A stretch of 64,000 bases of DNA from Pseudomonadota bacterium (GCA_947455195.1 CANGMI010000001.1:124001-188000), one strand, 5' to 3'; shown: positions 1 to 11,272, counted from the first letter of the stretch. The notes: generated from the sequence alone by a model not told the origin. Translations and numbers: made by a program.

Positions 1-655
1 GCGTGGCATTGCGCATGATGTCGATACCCATGTCGATGCGAAAGACCTGGAAGACATCGGGGTTGATCGCCGAATGAAAGCGCACGGTGCTGGCGCTGCG
101 CATGGCAGGTGCCCGCTCGAACCGGGCGTCAATCTCGACGTGCTCCCCGTCGGCAGCCTCGAACAACCAGTGTTCCTCGGTCTGCACCTCACCACCGGCC
201 CGGGTGATGCTCGTGCGGCGCATGTCGGTTCGCACGGCGAGTCGCACGGTGCCGGGCACCCCGGGCACTTCGCTCGCCGCATCGGTGAGACCCGCCACAA
301 TCATCTGGCCGACATCGGTGGCGCCCTGCTTCTTCACCGGAATCGCCAGCCAGGCCAGGCGCCCGCCAGCCCCGGGAAGCGGCTTGCCGTCGGCACCACT
401 CACCGTGAGGCGATCGATGACGATGAGGCGCAAGTTCGCATCCTTGGCCGCCCCACTCGTGGCGATATTGGGCTCCCAGCCTGCCGGCAGGAGTCGCGCC
501 AGCACTGCGTCAGGCACGCGAAAGTCGATCTGAAAACGAGTCTCGGCACTTCGCTCGAGGACGGTCTGGGCCTTCACCGGCGCAAAACCCGTTGCCGCAA
601 CAGCCAGCAGACCCGCACAAAGCATCCTCGACATGCGATTCGGCGACTGCTTCAT
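1..655 (-). CDS. Secreted protein of unknown function, 3' end outside the window
   Basis: An uninterrupted minus-strand frame of 218 codons runs off the left edge, so the C-terminus is missing. The ATG at 653-655 is preceded by a good ribosome site (GGAGA, five bases upstream). The first 30 or so residues form a classical signal peptide: basic start (MKQSPNRMSRM), hydrophobic core (LCAGLLAVAATGF) and a likely cleavage after VKA. The mature part has no cysteines and no membrane segment in the visible portion, so it is probably periplasmic. A phrase LLPAGWEPNIAT follows shortly after the cleavage site. I do not recognise the family. It lies 41 bases after the aldolase gene in the same direction and may be cotranscribed with it. 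Confidence 0.75.
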   Translation of the reverse strand, partial: MKQSPNRMSRMLCAGLLAVAATGFAPVKAQTVLERSAETRFQIDFRVPDAVLARLLPAGWEPNIATSGAAKDANLRLIVIDRLTVSGADGKPLPGAGGRLAWLAIPVKKQGATDVGQMIVAGLTDAASEVPGVPGTVRLAVRTDMRRTSITRAGGEVQTEEHWLFEAADGEHVEIDARFERAPAMRSASTVRFHSAINPDVFQVFRIDMGIDIMRNAT

Positions 656-696
656 GGCGTTCTCCAGCAAGGGTTCAGACAGTTGCCCGGCACCAT

Positions 697-1440
697 TCAC
701 GCACGGTCGAGCCAGGGCTTCACCCCGGCTCGCAAGGCCCAATACTCCCAGGCACGCTGCATCTGCGGTGACCACGGATCAACGGTATCGCGCACGGCGA
801 TCTCGCCCGGACTCAAGGGCGTCACGCGGGCGCCCATCAGAAGGGCCTCCTTGAGCACCCGTGCGTTCTGCGGCAGGTAGACCGCCGCCTTCACCACGTC
901 GACGATCGTGCGGCCGGCCACCGTGAAGCCGTGGCCCCGCATCAGGACGACACGATGGTCGGCCAGGCAGGCGGCCAGATCGCGGCCCTGCGCAATGCTC
1001 GACACGAGGAGATTGGTGTCACCGAACCGATCGCGGATATCCCACACCGGGATCTCCAGACCCATGTCGCTCGCCACATGAATGACGGGTTGCAGGCGGA
1101 TGTCCCCGATCGTGAATGGCAGCACGTCGATGGCATGGCTGTGAACGACCGCGTGGATGTCTGGACGACGCTCGTAGACCGCGCCGTGGATATGCCGTTC
1201 GACGTAAGGCGCCGGCGCATCGCTCGCCACCGGCGTGCCGTCAAGCATGAATTCGAGAATATCGGGCGCCTCGACCAGTTCGGGACTGCGCGAGCGGGAG
1301 AGCAGGTAGCGATCGGGGTGAAACGGGTGACGCACGCTCACATGACCGTAGGCATCGACCACACCCTGATGGGCGAGGATGCGATTGGCCACAACCACAT
1401 CGTGCAGGCTCTGTGCGAGCGAAGGAATCGGGGCTGGCAC
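697..1440 (-). CDS. Class II aldolase/adducin family protein
   Basis: The 247-residue protein has the fold signature of the fuculose-phosphate aldolase/adducin family. Zinc ligands are readable as His100 and His102 in VVHSHAIDV and His170 in MRGHG, with Glu81 as the likely catalytic acid. Family members cleave or decarboxylate small sugar-phosphate-like or aromatic-derived hydroxy acids in the cytoplasm. The substrate cannot be read from sequence. The start is GTG, chosen because GAGGAG lies six bases upstream. It may form a transcription unit with the secreted protein that follows at 655. Related proteins sit beside aromatic degradation genes, and a LigAB-type dioxygenase lies 8 kb away, so a catabolic role is possible but only inferred. 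Confidence 0.85.
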   Translation of the reverse strand: MPAPIPSLAQSLHDVVVANRILAHQGVVDAYGHVSVRHPFHPDRYLLSRSRSPELVEAPDILEFMLDGTPVASDAPAPYVERHIHGAVYERRPDIHAVVHSHAIDVLPFTIGDIRLQPVIHVASDMGLEIPVWDIRDRFGDTNLLVSSIAQGRDLAACLADHRVVLMRGHGFTVAGRTIVDVVKAAVYLPQNARVLKEALLMGARVTPLSPGEIAVRDTVDPWSPQMQRAWEYWALRAGVKPWLDRA

Positions 1441-1471
1441 CTTGTCTCCTCGGGCGACACACGGAGACCAC

Positions 1472-1489
1472 GTACCTGATCACAGGTAC
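1472..1489 (-). repeat. Short perfect inverted repeat after tRNA-Pro
   Basis: GTACCTG and CAGGTAC flank a 4-base loop, giving a 7-bp perfect stem a few bases beyond the 3' end of tRNA-Pro on the minus strand. There is no following T-run. It could be a processing or weak termination hairpin for the tRNA transcript, or an operator for the aldolase gene that starts 32 bases on. Function unproven. Confidence 0.35.
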
Positions 1490-1494
1490 CTGAT

Positions 1495-1571
1495 TGGTCG
1501 GGGCGAAGTGATTCGAACACTCGACCCCCTGCACCCCATGCAGGTGCGCTACCAGGCTGCGCTACGCCCCG
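1495..1571 (-). tRNA. tRNA-Pro (anticodon GGG)
   Basis: The 77-base minus-strand sequence folds as a complete cloverleaf. The acceptor stem is CGGGGCG with CGCCCCG, the D-arm is GCGC...GCGC, the anticodon stem CCTGC/GCAGG encloses loop ATGGGGT, and the T-arm contains GTTCGAATC. CCA is encoded. The anticodon reads GGG (Pro). It stands directly after the merR-type gene at the end of the thrS-pheST-ihfA block, its usual place in Burkholderiales. Confidence 0.96.
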
Positions 1572-1614
1572 ACCGAACTGCGGATTCTAACCGAAACGAA
1601 GCCGTTCGTACCGC

Positions 1615-2031
1615 TCAGGCGCGAAGGATATCGATGATGCGCTGCAATTCGTCGCGTATTTCCGCGCGCAAGGCGGTGCCGTCGAAGGGCGTGGCGGCGG
1701 CCGCCGGCGCCTGGAGACCTGAGGCCGGTGCCGTGGCCGCAACTGACACACCATCGAGACGATTGCGTGCGCCACTGATGGTGAAGCCTTCCTCGTAGAG
1801 GAGTTCGCGGATACGGCGGATGAGAAGCACCTCGTGGTGCTGATAGTAGCGTCGGTTGCCACGACGCTTCACCGGGCTCAGCTGGGCAAATTCCTGCTCC
1901 CAGTAGCGCAGCACATGCGGCTTCACGGCACAGAGTTCGCCCACCTCGCCAATCGTGAAGTAGCGCTTGGCCGGAATCGGGGGCAGCTCAGCCGTTGAGC
2001 GCTGCTTCGACGTCGCGCTGCTGTTTTCCAT
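1615..2031 (-). CDS. MerR family transcriptional regulator
   Basis: This is a small DNA-binding protein of 138 residues. Its MerR-type winged helix reads [20 protein letters not shown] followed by WEQEF and [10 protein letters not shown]. The C-terminus is an alanine-rich linker plus a short amphipathic helix ending [12 protein letters not shown], with no metal-binding cysteines. This subgroup always follows ihfA in betaproteobacteria and its target is not well defined. The ATG at 2029-2031 is preferred because the family starts close to [15 protein letters not shown]. An in-frame TTG 18 bases upstream is the alternative. The gene start overlaps the end of ihfA, which suggests translational coupling. 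Confidence 0.9.
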   Translation of the reverse strand: MENSSATSKQRSTAELPPIPAKRYFTIGEVGELCAVKPHVLRYWEQEFAQLSPVKRRGNRRYYQHHEVLLIRRIRELLYEEGFTISGARNRLDGVSVAATAPASGLQAPAAAATPFDGTALRAEIRDELQRIIDILRA

Positions 2032-2317
2032 GGTGAGCTTCTTCGACAAGCATCTTCAGTTTCTGGCTGGCATGGAAGGTAACCACACGCCGCGCGGTGA
2101 TCGGGATCTCTTCGCCAGTCTTGGGGTTGCGACCCGGGCGCTGGGGCTTGTTGCGCAACTGGAAGTTGCCGAAGCCGGAGAGCTTGACACTCTGGTTCAG
2201 TTCGAGGGCACCGCGAATTTCCTCGAAGAAGGCCTCGACCATATCCTTGGCTTCACGCTTGTTCAGCCCGACCTTCTCGAAAAGCATGTCGGCCAGTTCG
2301 GCCTTCGTCAAAGTCAT
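1988..2317 (-). CDS. ihfA: Integration host factor subunit alpha
   Basis: The 109-residue protein belongs to the HU/IHF DNA-bending family. It starts [20 protein letters not shown], the typical IhfA N-terminus. The beta-arm region contains the flanking motif [12 protein letters not shown], with the conserved proline that intercalates into DNA. It would pair with an IhfB encoded elsewhere to bend DNA in recombination and transcription control. Two ATG codons are adjacent (2320 and 2317). The second is chosen because the GGGGAG ribosome site is then five bases away rather than two. Its position after pheT is the conserved arrangement. Confidence 0.97.
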   Translation of the reverse strand: MTLTKAELADMLFEKVGLNKREAKDMVEAFFEEIRGALELNQSVKLSGFGNFQLRNKPQRPGRNPKTGEEIPITARRVVTFHASQKLKMLVEEAHHGKQQRDVEAALNG

Positions 2318-2444
2318 CATCGCTCCCCGGGCGAATCAGGCCTGGGCCCGACCCGTACGCTGCACCGATCGGCCCCCTCGACACTCAGCAACCATAACCT
2401 TCACGCATCAACGCATGACTCGCGACCGGCCACGCAGGGCCCGA

Positions 2445-4832
2445 TCAGCGTGCCTCGGCAGCGAATTTCTGATTCAGGATCGAGACGATCCACTCGCGCA
2501 CCGCGTCAGCTTCAACGTCTGTTAAGGTGCGTTGAGTATCTTGCATAACTACCCGAAACGCAAGGCTTTTTCGCCCTTCGGGGATGCCGGCGCCGCGATA
2601 GATATCGAACAGCGAGAGGCTACTGACCGAGGCCGGACGATCGATCTGGAGCGCATCGAGCAGGTCTTGTGCATGGATCGATTCATCAACCAGCAAGGCC
2701 ACATCACGCACCACGGCCGGGAACTTCGAGACCTCGGCCGACACCGGGAAACGCAGCCGCTGAAGCGGCTCGGCATCGAGTTCGAAGAGCACCGGCACGA
2801 GCTGCAATTGATAGTCCTGGACCCAGCGCGGGTGCAGTTCACCGACCCAGCCGATGACTTCACCGGCGAGTTCCACACGGGCCGACCGTCCGGGATGAAG
2901 CGCCGGGTGTGCCGCGGGTGTGAATCGTGGCACGAGCGGTGCGCAGAGCGCCTCGAGATCCCCCTTCAGGTCGAAGAAGTCGACGTTGCGCCTCGTATTG
3001 CCCCAGAGCTCTTCATCGAGCGGCCCGCAGGCCGCAGCGGCGATGCGCTGCGGCTGCCGGACGCCGGCCACGGCAAACGGGCCGTCCAGGGCTGAGGCAT
3101 CGCGCAGGAAAGCACGACCCACCTCAAACACCCGGGCGCGCGTCGCGCCCCGGTTGAGGTTGAACTTGAGGTTGGCAACGAGGCCCCCCATGAGCGTGGT
3201 GCGCATCGTCGAGAGCTGGTTGGCAATCGGATTCAGGAGCGCAATCGCCGCATCGCCGCCAGCGCCGAAATCGCGCTCCCAGGCCGCGTCGACAAAACTG
3301 AAGTTGATGACTTCCTGAAAGCCCGCATCGGCCATGTGGGCGCGCAGCGCGTGCAGCGATCGCTGCGTCTCGGGTGCGGCCAGCATGCGGGCCGGTGCGC
3401 GTGGCGGTTCGGCCGGAATCCGGTCGAATCCATGGACTCGTGCCACTTCCTCGATGAGGTCTTCTTCGATGGCAAGATCGAATCGATAGCTCGGCGGCAC
3501 GATATGCACGACGCCGTCGCGCCCTGCCCGGGGCTGCAGTCCGAGTCGTTCGAAGATCGCCATCATGTCGGCATCGCTCACCGGCATGCCGATCACCCGA
3601 CGCGCGCGCTCGGGCCGCATGGCAATGGGTGCCCGCACGGGCACTGCCGACTTGAGGTCATCCACCGGGCCGGGCTCGCCCCCACAGATATCGAGAATCA
3701 GCCGAGTCGCCCGTTCGATCCCATCGAGGTTGTTGTCGAAATCGACACCCCGCTCGAAACGATGCGACGCGTCGGAGGTGAAGTTGAGTCGGCGGGCACG
3801 CCCCGCAATCGCCTCGGGCGCAAAGAACGCCGACTCGAGAAAGACGTTGCAGGTGGCATCACCCGCTTTCGTGCTCTCGCCCCCCATGATGCCGGCGAGG
3901 CCGATCGGACCACGGTCATCGCAGATGCACAGGAGGTCGGGCGCGAGATCGATGATCTGCCCATTCAGGAGTTCAAGTTTCTCACCCGGCCTGCCCATGC
4001 GCACGTCGATCGGCCCTTGCAGGCGGTCGAGGTCGTACACGTGCAGCGGTCGACCCAGTTCGAGCATCACGTAGTTGGTGACATCGACCAGCGCCGAAAT
4101 CGGGCGCTGCCCCGCGCGCTCGAGGCGACGGCGCATCCACTCAGGGGTCGGAGCCGACGGATTCACGCCGGTGATGACCCGGCCGGTGAAACGCCCGCAA
4201 GCAGTGTCACTGATGCGCACCGGATGGCGCCGCTCATGCACCGCCGCCACTGCCGTGGTTGGAGGCGGCACCAGCGAGGCCCCGGTGAGTGCTGCCACTT
4301 CGCGTGCCACGCCGAGCACCGACAGGCAATCGGCCCGATTCGGTGTGAGCTTGATCAGAAACCGATGGTCGTCCAGTTCGTACCAGGTGGCGAAGGGCTC
4401 GCCGATCGGCGCATCAGCGCCCAACTCGAGCAAGCCGCCATGGTCATCCGAGAGGGCCAGTTCACGGGCCGAGCACAACATGCCGCTGCTCTCGACGCCA
4501 CGCACCTTGGCAACCGCAATCTCGATACCCCCCGGCAGTCGCGCACCCGGCAGGGCACAGGGTACTCGCAAACCGGCGCGCACATTCGGCGCACCGCAGA
4601 CGATGGTGCGCGGGACACCTTCGCCCGCATCGACCACGCAGACGGCGAGCTTGTCGGCACCCGGGTGCCGCTCCACCGACAGCACCGCCGCAACAACCAC
4701 CCGATCGAGGGGCGGCGCAATCGGGTCGCAGGCTTCGACTTCCAGACCCGACATGGTGAGCAGATCGGAGAGCGCTTCGGTCGTGAGGTCGGGATCGACC
4801 ATCGAGCGCAGCCAGTGTTCAGAGAACTGCAT
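2445..4832 (-). CDS. pheT: Phenylalanine--tRNA ligase beta subunit
   Basis: The 795-residue cytoplasmic protein is of usual length for bacterial PheT. It begins MQFSEHWLRSMVDPDLTTEA, followed by the EMAP/OB-fold tRNA-binding domain (about residues 40-150), the B3/B4 editing domain, the B5 domain, a catalytic-like core and a C-terminal anticodon-binding FDX-ACB domain (about 700-795, including KFPAVVRDVALLVD). Together with PheS it forms the (alpha-beta)2 enzyme that charges tRNA-Phe. It starts 22 bases after pheS stops and is part of the same operon. Confidence 0.97.
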   Translation of the reverse strand: MQFSEHWLRSMVDPDLTTEALSDLLTMSGLEVEACDPIAPPLDRVVVAAVLSVERHPGADKLAVCVVDAGEGVPRTIVCGAPNVRAGLRVPCALPGARLPGGIEIAVAKVRGVESSGMLCSARELALSDDHGGLLELGADAPIGEPFATWYELDDHRFLIKLTPNRADCLSVLGVAREVAALTGASLVPPPTTAVAAVHERRHPVRISDTACGRFTGRVITGVNPSAPTPEWMRRRLERAGQRPISALVDVTNYVMLELGRPLHVYDLDRLQGPIDVRMGRPGEKLELLNGQIIDLAPDLLCICDDRGPIGLAGIMGGESTKAGDATCNVFLESAFFAPEAIAGRARRLNFTSDASHRFERGVDFDNNLDGIERATRLILDICGGEPGPVDDLKSAVPVRAPIAMRPERARRVIGMPVSDADMMAIFERLGLQPRAGRDGVVHIVPPSYRFDLAIEEDLIEEVARVHGFDRIPAEPPRAPARMLAAPETQRSLHALRAHMADAGFQEVINFSFVDAAWERDFGAGGDAAIALLNPIANQLSTMRTTLMGGLVANLKFNLNRGATRARVFEVGRAFLRDASALDGPFAVAGVRQPQRIAAAACGPLDEELWGNTRRNVDFFDLKGDLEALCAPLVPRFTPAAHPALHPGRSARVELAGEVIGWVGELHPRWVQDYQLQLVPVLFELDAEPLQRLRFPVSAEVSKFPAVVRDVALLVDESIHAQDLLDALQIDRPASVSSLSLFDIYRGAGIPEGRKSLAFRVVMQDTQRTLTDVEADAVREWIVSILNQKFAAEAR

Positions 4833-4854
4833 CGCCAGTCACTCGCGGAAAAGA

Positions 4855-5874
4855 TCAGCCGAACTGGCTGAGGAAACGCAGATCGCCTTCGAAAAACAGG
4901 CGCAGATCACCGATACCGTAGCGAAGCATCGTCAGCCGTTCCAGGCCCGATCCGAAGGCAAAGCCGATCACGCGCTCGGGATCGAACCCGAAATTGCGGA
5001 TCACGGTCGGGTGGACCTGGCCGGCACCGGAGATCTCGAGCCAGCGACCCTTGAGCGGACCGCTGTCGAACATCATGTCGATTTCGGCCGACGGCTCGGT
5101 AAAGGGAAAGAACGACGGCCGGAAACGCACGCGCAGCGCATCGGTTTCGAAGAACCGATGCAGGAACTCGGTGTAGACGCCCTTGAGGTCGGCAAAACTC
5201 ACCTGCTCGTCGAGCCACAAACCCTCGACCTGATGAAACATCGGTGAATGGGTGGCATCGCTGTCGACGCGATAGGTGCGGCCTGGGGCAATCACCTTGA
5301 CCGGCGGCGTATGGGTACGGGCATGCCGTACCTGCATCGGGCTGGTGTGGGTACGCAGCAGAAGGGGCAATCCCGATGCATCTTTCGCATCGACATAGAA
5401 GGTGTCCTGCATCGAACGCGCCGGATGGTTCTCGGGATTGTTCAAGGCAGTGAAATTGGTCCAGTCCGATTCGATCTCGGGGCCATCGGCCACCTCGAAA
5501 CCGATCGAGCGGAAGATCGACTCGACCCGTTGCCAGGTGCGAATGACCGGGTGGATGCCGCCGGCGCCGCGACGGCGGCCCGGGAGCGTCACATCGAGCG
5601 CCTCTTCGTGCAGGCGCGCTTCGAGACGAGCGCGAGCGATGGCCTCGCGGCGTTCATTCAGACCCTGCTCGATACGCTCCTTGGCGAGGTTGATGCTCGC
5701 ACCCGCAGCGCGCTTCTCATCGGGCGGCAGGTCGCGCAGGCCCTTCAGCAAGTCGGTGATGGCACCGGACTTGCCGAGGAACCTGGCCTTGGCCTGCTCG
5801 AGTTGCGCGGGCTCATCGAGCGCAGCGAACTGTGCGAGCGCCTGCGCAACGATCGGATCCAACTGCTCGTTCAT
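4855..5874 (-). CDS. pheS: Phenylalanine--tRNA ligase alpha subunit
   Basis: The 339-residue catalytic subunit is a class II aminoacyl-tRNA synthetase. An N-terminal coiled-coil (about residues 1-85) that contacts tRNA is followed by the core. Motif 2 includes [20 protein letters not shown] and motif 3 includes [17 protein letters not shown]. Substrate loop [12 protein letters not shown] is intact. The ATG at 5872-5874 gives [16 protein letters not shown], matching the family start. The same frame stays open a further 67 codons upstream into the rplT region, but that part is not homologous. It sits between rplT and pheT as expected. Confidence 0.97.
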   Translation of the reverse strand: MNEQLDPIVAQALAQFAALDEPAQLEQAKARFLGKSGAITDLLKGLRDLPPDEKRAAGASINLAKERIEQGLNERREAIARARLEARLHEEALDVTLPGRRRGAGGIHPVIRTWQRVESIFRSIGFEVADGPEIESDWTNFTALNNPENHPARSMQDTFYVDAKDASGLPLLLRTHTSPMQVRHARTHTPPVKVIAPGRTYRVDSDATHSPMFHQVEGLWLDEQVSFADLKGVYTEFLHRFFETDALRVRFRPSFFPFTEPSAEIDMMFDSGPLKGRWLEISGAGQVHPTVIRNFGFDPERVIGFAFGSGLERLTMLRYGIGDLRLFFEGDLRFLSQFG

Positions 5875-5894
5875 GCGCGTGCTCGCCTGCCGCT

Positions 5895-6254
5895 TCAGAC
5901 GCCGAGCTTGGCCTTGACCTCGCTCACGATCTTCGCAAAGCCGGGCTTGTCGAGGACCGCCATGTCGGCCAGCACCTTGCGGTCGATCGAGATCGCCGCC
6001 AGCTGCATGCCGTGCATGAACTTGCTGTACGACAGACCGTGCTCGCGGGATGCCGCGTTGATACGTGCAATCCACAGGGTGCGGAAGTCGCGCTTGCGGG
6101 TACGCCGGTCGCGGTAGGCGTACTGCTCGGCCTTCATCACCGCTTCCTTGGCGATCCGGAATACGTTGCCACGACGGCCACGGAAACCCTTGGCGCGATC
6201 GATAATCTTCTTGTGTCTGGCGTGCGCTATGACGCCACGTTTTACGCGAGGCAT
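5895..6254 (-). CDS. rplT: 50S ribosomal protein L20
   Basis: The 119-residue very basic protein begins [17 protein letters not shown] and carries the L20 signature ([14 protein letters not shown] and LSYSKFMHG). It binds 23S rRNA early in large-subunit assembly and, in several bacteria, represses its own operon. It lies 56 bases downstream of rpmI. Length and sequence are fully typical. Confidence 0.98.
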   Translation of the reverse strand: MPRVKRGVIAHARHKKIIDRAKGFRGRRGNVFRIAKEAVMKAEQYAYRDRRTRKRDFRTLWIARINAASREHGLSYSKFMHGMQLAAISIDRKVLADMAVLDKPGFAKIVSEVKAKLGV

Positions 6255-6310
6255 GAGGTCATCCCCTTGAGGTGTTGATCAGTGCGGAAAAGGCCTGAGC
6301 GAATGCCGGC

Positions 6311-6508
6311 TCAGGCGTAAGGCAGCATGGCGCGAACCGACTTCATGTTCGTCGGGTGCACCTGCGTCATACCGCGCATGTTGCGCTTCCGCTTGGTCGA
6401 CTTCTTGGTGAGGATGTGGCGCAGGAAAGCCTTGGTGCGCTTGATCCCACCAGACCCCTGGGGTCGAAATCGCTTCGACGCCCCCCGCTTGCTCTTCATC
6501 TTGGGCAT
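6311..6508 (-). CDS. rpmI: 50S ribosomal protein L35
   Basis: The protein is 65 residues, about a third Lys/Arg, and begins [14 protein letters not shown]. It carries the family motifs [20 protein letters not shown] and a C-terminal RAMLPYA. It is a small structural protein of the large ribosomal subunit. It lies between infC and rplT, the conserved order. Confidence 0.98.
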   Translation of the reverse strand: MPKMKSKRGASKRFRPQGSGGIKRTKAFLRHILTKKSTKRKRNMRGMTQVHPTNMKSVRAMLPYA

Positions 6509-6609
6509 GACTGCTCCTGTTATGACATCTCACCCGGTGGCCTTCAGAGACAAAGGCGCTTGATGACCGTGGCTCGACTTGTGTGTCGCGGAGCATCCCG
6601 ACAGCGGGC

Positions 6610-6626
6610 CTCCGCGTGGCGCGGAG
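6610..6626 (-). repeat. Hairpin between infC and rpmI
   Basis: CTCCGCG and CGCGGAG form a perfect 7-bp stem around a 3-base loop, 20 bases after the infC stop codon and in the transcript leading to rpmI. There is no T-run, so it is not a standard terminator. In this operon such structures can act in attenuation or L20 feedback control, but that is only a possibility here. Confidence 0.35.
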
Positions 6627-6646
6627 ACTCGCTCCGTGCCGTCCTG

Positions 6647-7264
6647 CTACTTCACCTGCGCACCCGCAGCCGCTTCGGCCACCGGCGTCCGCCCCCCTGC
6701 ATCCGACGCATCGGACTCGCCGGGACGTTCATCCTTCTTCTTGACCACCACCTTCTTCGGCGAGAGCACCATCACGAGCTGGCGGCCTTCCATCTTCGGG
6801 TACTGCTCGACCACACCAAAGGCATCGAGGTCGTTCTTGACCCGTTCGATGAGACGATGGCCGATTTCCTGGTGCGCCATTTCGCGACCACGGAAACGCA
6901 AGGTGACCTTGGTCTTGTCACCCTCCTCGAGAAACTTGATCAGGTTGCGCAGCTTGATCGAGTAATCGCCCTCATCGGTTCCGGGGCGAAACTTGATTTC
7001 CTTGACCTGGATCTGCTTCTGCTTCAGCTTGGCCTCGTGCGCCTTCTTCTGCTCACGGTACTTGAACTTGCCGAAGTCCATCAGCTTGCAGACCGGGGGA
7101 GTCGCCAGGGGTGCGATTTCGACCAGATCGATCTCGCTTTCCTCTGCCAGCCTCAGGGCCTCACGCACCGGCATGATCCCGAGTTGTTCTCCGTCGTCAC
7201 CGACCAGGCGTACTTCTACCGCGGTGATCTCGCCATTGATGCGCTGCGCTCGATCGAGACTGAT
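6647..7264 (-). CDS. infC: Translation initiation factor IF-3, AUC start codon
   Basis: The 205-residue protein has the IF-3 N-terminal domain ([20 protein letters not shown] and [12 protein letters not shown]), a lysine-rich linker helix around [16 protein letters not shown], and a C-terminal domain ([15 protein letters not shown] and [16 protein letters not shown]). IF-3 binds the 30S subunit and checks start codons. The first in-frame ATG would delete the first 30 residues of the N-domain. The frame instead begins at AUC (7262-7264), preceded by AGGAG eight bases upstream. IF-3 genes characteristically use rare AUU/AUC starts so that IF-3 limits its own synthesis. The C-terminal tail is alanine-rich and variable. 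Confidence 0.95.
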   Translation of the reverse strand: MSLDRAQRINGEITAVEVRLVGDDGEQLGIMPVREALRLAEESEIDLVEIAPLATPPVCKLMDFGKFKYREQKKAHEAKLKQKQIQVKEIKFRPGTDEGDYSIKLRNLIKFLEEGDKTKVTLRFRGREMAHQEIGHRLIERVKNDLDAFGVVEQYPKMEGRQLVMVLSPKKVVVKKKDERPGESDASDAGGRTPVAEAAAGAQVK

Positions 7265-7272
7265 GTTGTGTT

Positions 7273-7277
7273 CTCCT
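7273..7277 (-). promoter_or_regulatory. Ribosome binding site fixing the infC AUC start
   Basis: AGGAG on the minus strand lies eight bases before the AUC at 7262-7264. No ATG, GTG or TTG is suitably spaced from it in the infC frame, so it supports the rare start codon used in IF-3 autoregulation. Confidence 0.75.
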
Positions 7278-7303
7278 GATGTTTTGCCGTAGAGCCAGCC
7301 GTG

Positions 7304-9214
7304 TCAGAGGGTTCTTGCAGAGACCTGACTCTGCAGAAGTTCGAGGAAGACCGGCACCGACATCTGCCCGAGATCCTCACCACCGCGCGCACGGACAGCC
7401 ACCTGTCCCGTTGCCTTTTCCTTTTCGCCAAGGACGACGAGGAACGGCAACTTCTGCATACTATGTTCCCGAATCTTATAGGTAATCTTCTCGTTTCGCA
7501 AATCGGAGACGACCCTGGCACCGCCGGCAGCGAGCGCCGCGGTGACCTCGCGGGCGTAATCGGCCTGCCCCTCCGAGATGGTCAGCACCGCCGCTTGCAC
7601 CGGGGCCAGCCAGGCCGGCAGCGCACCGGCATGATGCTCCATGAGGATGCCGATGAAACGCTCCATCGACCCGAGGATGGCGCGATGCAGCATGACCGGC
7701 ACGCGCCGGCCGTTGTCTTCGGCCACGTACTCGGCCCCGAGACGCCCGGGCATCGAGAAGTCGACCTGGATCGTGCCGCACTGCCAGACCCGGCCAATCG
7801 AATCCTTGAGCGAGAATTCGATCTTGGGGCCGTAGAAGGCCCCTTCGCCCTTCAGTTCTTCCCACGGCACCCCGGCCCGGTCGAGTGATTCGGCCAGCGC
7901 ACGCTCGGCCACATCCCAGGTCTCGTCCGAACCCACGCGTCGGGCGGGTCGGGTCGACAGCTTGTAGAGGATGTCGGTGAAGCCGAAATCGGCGTAGACC
8001 CGGCGCAGGAGCGCGATGAAGGCGGCCACCTCGCCTTCGATCTGATCTTCCTGACAGAAGATGTGGCCATCGTCCTGGGTGAATCCACGCACCCGCATGA
8101 TACCGTGCAGCGAGCCGCTGGGCTCGTTGCGATGGCAGGCGCCGAATTCACCGTAGCGCAACGGCAGATCGCGATAGCTGCGCAGATCGGTGCGATAGAT
8201 GAGGATGTGACCCGGGCAGTTCATCGGCTTGATCGCGTAGTCGCGATTCTCGGAAGCCGTGGTGAACATGTTCTCGCGGTAGTTCTCCCAGTGCCCGGTC
8301 TTCTCCCAGAGAGAACGATCGAGCACCTGCGGGCACTTCACCTCGTGGTAGCCGTTGTCGCGGTAGACCGCGCGCATGTACTGTTCGACCTGCTGCCAGA
8401 GCGTCCAGCCCCGCGGGTGCCAGAACACAAGCCCCGGCGCCTCTTCCTGCACGTGGAAGAAATCGAGCACCCGGCCGAGGCGCCGGTGGTCGCGCTTCTC
8501 GGCCTCCTCGAGCATGTGCAGGTAGGCGTCCTGGTCTTCCTTCTTCGCCCACGCCGTGCCGTAGATGCGCTGGAGCATCTCGTTCTTCGAGTCACCGCGC
8601 CAGTAGGCGCCGGCGACCTTCATCAGCTTGAAGACCTTGAGCCGCCCGGTCGAGGGCACGTGCGGCCCGCGACACAGGTCGATGAAATCGCCTTCGCGGT
8701 ACAGACCGATCGGCTCACCGGCCGGAATGGCCGCGATGATCTCGGCCTTGTAGTGCTCGCCGATCGAGCGGAAGAAAGCGACCGCATCATCGCGTGCCCA
8801 CTCCTCGCGCACCACGGGCAGATCGCGCCGGACGAGTTCAGTCATGCGTCGCTCGATCGCGACGAGATCCTCGGGGGTAAACGGCCGGACGTAGGAAAAG
8901 TCGTAGTAGAAGCCGTTCTCGATCACCGGGCCGATGGTTACCTGGGCTTCGGGATAGAGCTCCTTGACCGCATAGGCAAGCAGGTGCGCGGTCGAATGCC
9001 TAATGAGGTCGAGCCCCTCGGCATCGCGTTCGGTAATGATCGCAAGCGCGGCATCGCCTTCGATCCGATGGCTGGTGTCGACCATGCGCCCGTCGACCTT
9101 GCCGGCCAGCGCGGCTCGCGCAAGACCGGCGCCGATCGACTGGGCAACTTCGGCAACGCTCACCGGACCCTCGAAGGACCGGGTGGAGCCATCGGGCAGA
9201 CGAATGACGGGCAT
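7304..9214 (-). CDS. thrS: Threonine--tRNA ligase
   Basis: The 636-residue class II synthetase is of standard length. Domains run as TGS (about 1-62), the editing domain (about 63-225, with [16 protein letters not shown] supplying the metal-binding histidines), the catalytic core (about 240-535, with zinc region [10 protein letters not shown] and motif 2 [20 protein letters not shown]), and the anticodon-binding domain at the end. It charges tRNA-Thr and clears Ser-tRNA-Thr. It is the first gene of the block. Its stop lies 39 bases before the infC start. Confidence 0.98.
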   Translation of the reverse strand: MPVIRLPDGSTRSFEGPVSVAEVAQSIGAGLARAALAGKVDGRMVDTSHRIEGDAALAIITERDAEGLDLIRHSTAHLLAYAVKELYPEAQVTIGPVIENGFYYDFSYVRPFTPEDLVAIERRMTELVRRDLPVVREEWARDDAVAFFRSIGEHYKAEIIAAIPAGEPIGLYREGDFIDLCRGPHVPSTGRLKVFKLMKVAGAYWRGDSKNEMLQRIYGTAWAKKEDQDAYLHMLEEAEKRDHRRLGRVLDFFHVQEEAPGLVFWHPRGWTLWQQVEQYMRAVYRDNGYHEVKCPQVLDRSLWEKTGHWENYRENMFTTASENRDYAIKPMNCPGHILIYRTDLRSYRDLPLRYGEFGACHRNEPSGSLHGIMRVRGFTQDDGHIFCQEDQIEGEVAAFIALLRRVYADFGFTDILYKLSTRPARRVGSDETWDVAERALAESLDRAGVPWEELKGEGAFYGPKIEFSLKDSIGRVWQCGTIQVDFSMPGRLGAEYVAEDNGRRVPVMLHRAILGSMERFIGILMEHHAGALPAWLAPVQAAVLTISEGQADYAREVTAALAAGGARVVSDLRNEKITYKIREHSMQKLPFLVVLGEKEKATGQVAVRARGGEDLGQMSVPVFLELLQSQVSARTL

Positions 9215-9273
9215 GGCGGGGCTGGGGAGACGAGACGGTCTTCGATGCTACCAGATGGCTGGCCTGCGGCGCG

Positions 9274-10517
<1,244 letters not shown>

Positions 10518-10523
10518 CGGCTG

Positions 10524-11243
10524 TCACTCCTTGCTCGCGAGCCACTGCGAGAGCGCTGCAGCAACGGCCGCCGGCTCTTCCATCGGGGCCATGTGCCCCG
10601 CCCGGTCGATCACGACCAGGCGCGAGCGCGGTGCCAGCGCATGCATCGCCTCGTGTTGCGCGATCGGCGCCCAGCCGTCCTCACGTCCGCACAGCACGAG
10701 GGTGGGCACATCGAGCCCTGCCAGCACCGACGCAAGGTCGGCACGCGCAAGCAGCGCCCTGATCTGCGCGGCAAAGTGATCGACATCCTTGCGCTCGAAC
10801 ATGTCGAGAATGGCTGTGATCAGCCGTTCATCGGTGAGCCGATGCGGTGCCACCATCCCCTTCGCCCACTCGGCTGCCATCGCACGCACGCCGTGCGCTT
10901 GCGCGACCGCGAGGAGGGCATGCCGCCCGGCCGCCTCTGCCTCGCCGGCAGCGCCCTCGGCGCGCGGCCTGTAGCCACTGTCGAGCACCGCCACGCGGAT
11001 CACTCGCTCGGGCGCAAGTCGAACGACCTCGAGCGCAACACGCGCACCCATCGAATGCCCGGCAAGAGAAAATCGGGCAGGGGCATCAGCGAGCACCTGC
11101 CGCGCCATGTCGACGAGGCTGTCGGCACGACCATGATCGACGACACGGCAATCGGCGACGCCGGCCAGCCAGGGCACCACCGGATCCCACGCAGCATGAT
11201 CGCACATGAGTCCGGGGACAAGGAGGAGCGGTTGGGCAGGCAT
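10524..11243 (-). CDS. Alpha/beta hydrolase
   Basis: The 239-residue cytoplasmic hydrolase has a full catalytic triad: Ser in the nucleophile elbow AGHSMGARVALE, Asp in LVLCGREDGWAP, and His in DRAGHMAPMEEP near the C-terminus. The start LLLVPGLMCDHAAWDPV gives the oxyanion-hole strand. It sits directly upstream of ligAB and downstream of the Liv importer in one direction, so it may hydrolyse an ester or lactone entering or leaving ring cleavage. The family is too broad to name a substrate. Confidence 0.85.
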   Translation of the reverse strand: MPAQPLLLVPGLMCDHAAWDPVVPWLAGVADCRVVDHGRADSLVDMARQVLADAPARFSLAGHSMGARVALEVVRLAPERVIRVAVLDSGYRPRAEGAAGEAEAAGRHALLAVAQAHGVRAMAAEWAKGMVAPHRLTDERLITAILDMFERKDVDHFAAQIRALLARADLASVLAGLDVPTLVLCGREDGWAPIAQHEAMHALAPRSRLVVIDRAGHMAPMEEPAAVAAALSQWLASKE

Positions 11244-11272
11244 GCTGGGCTCTCGATGTTGAAACGCTCGGG

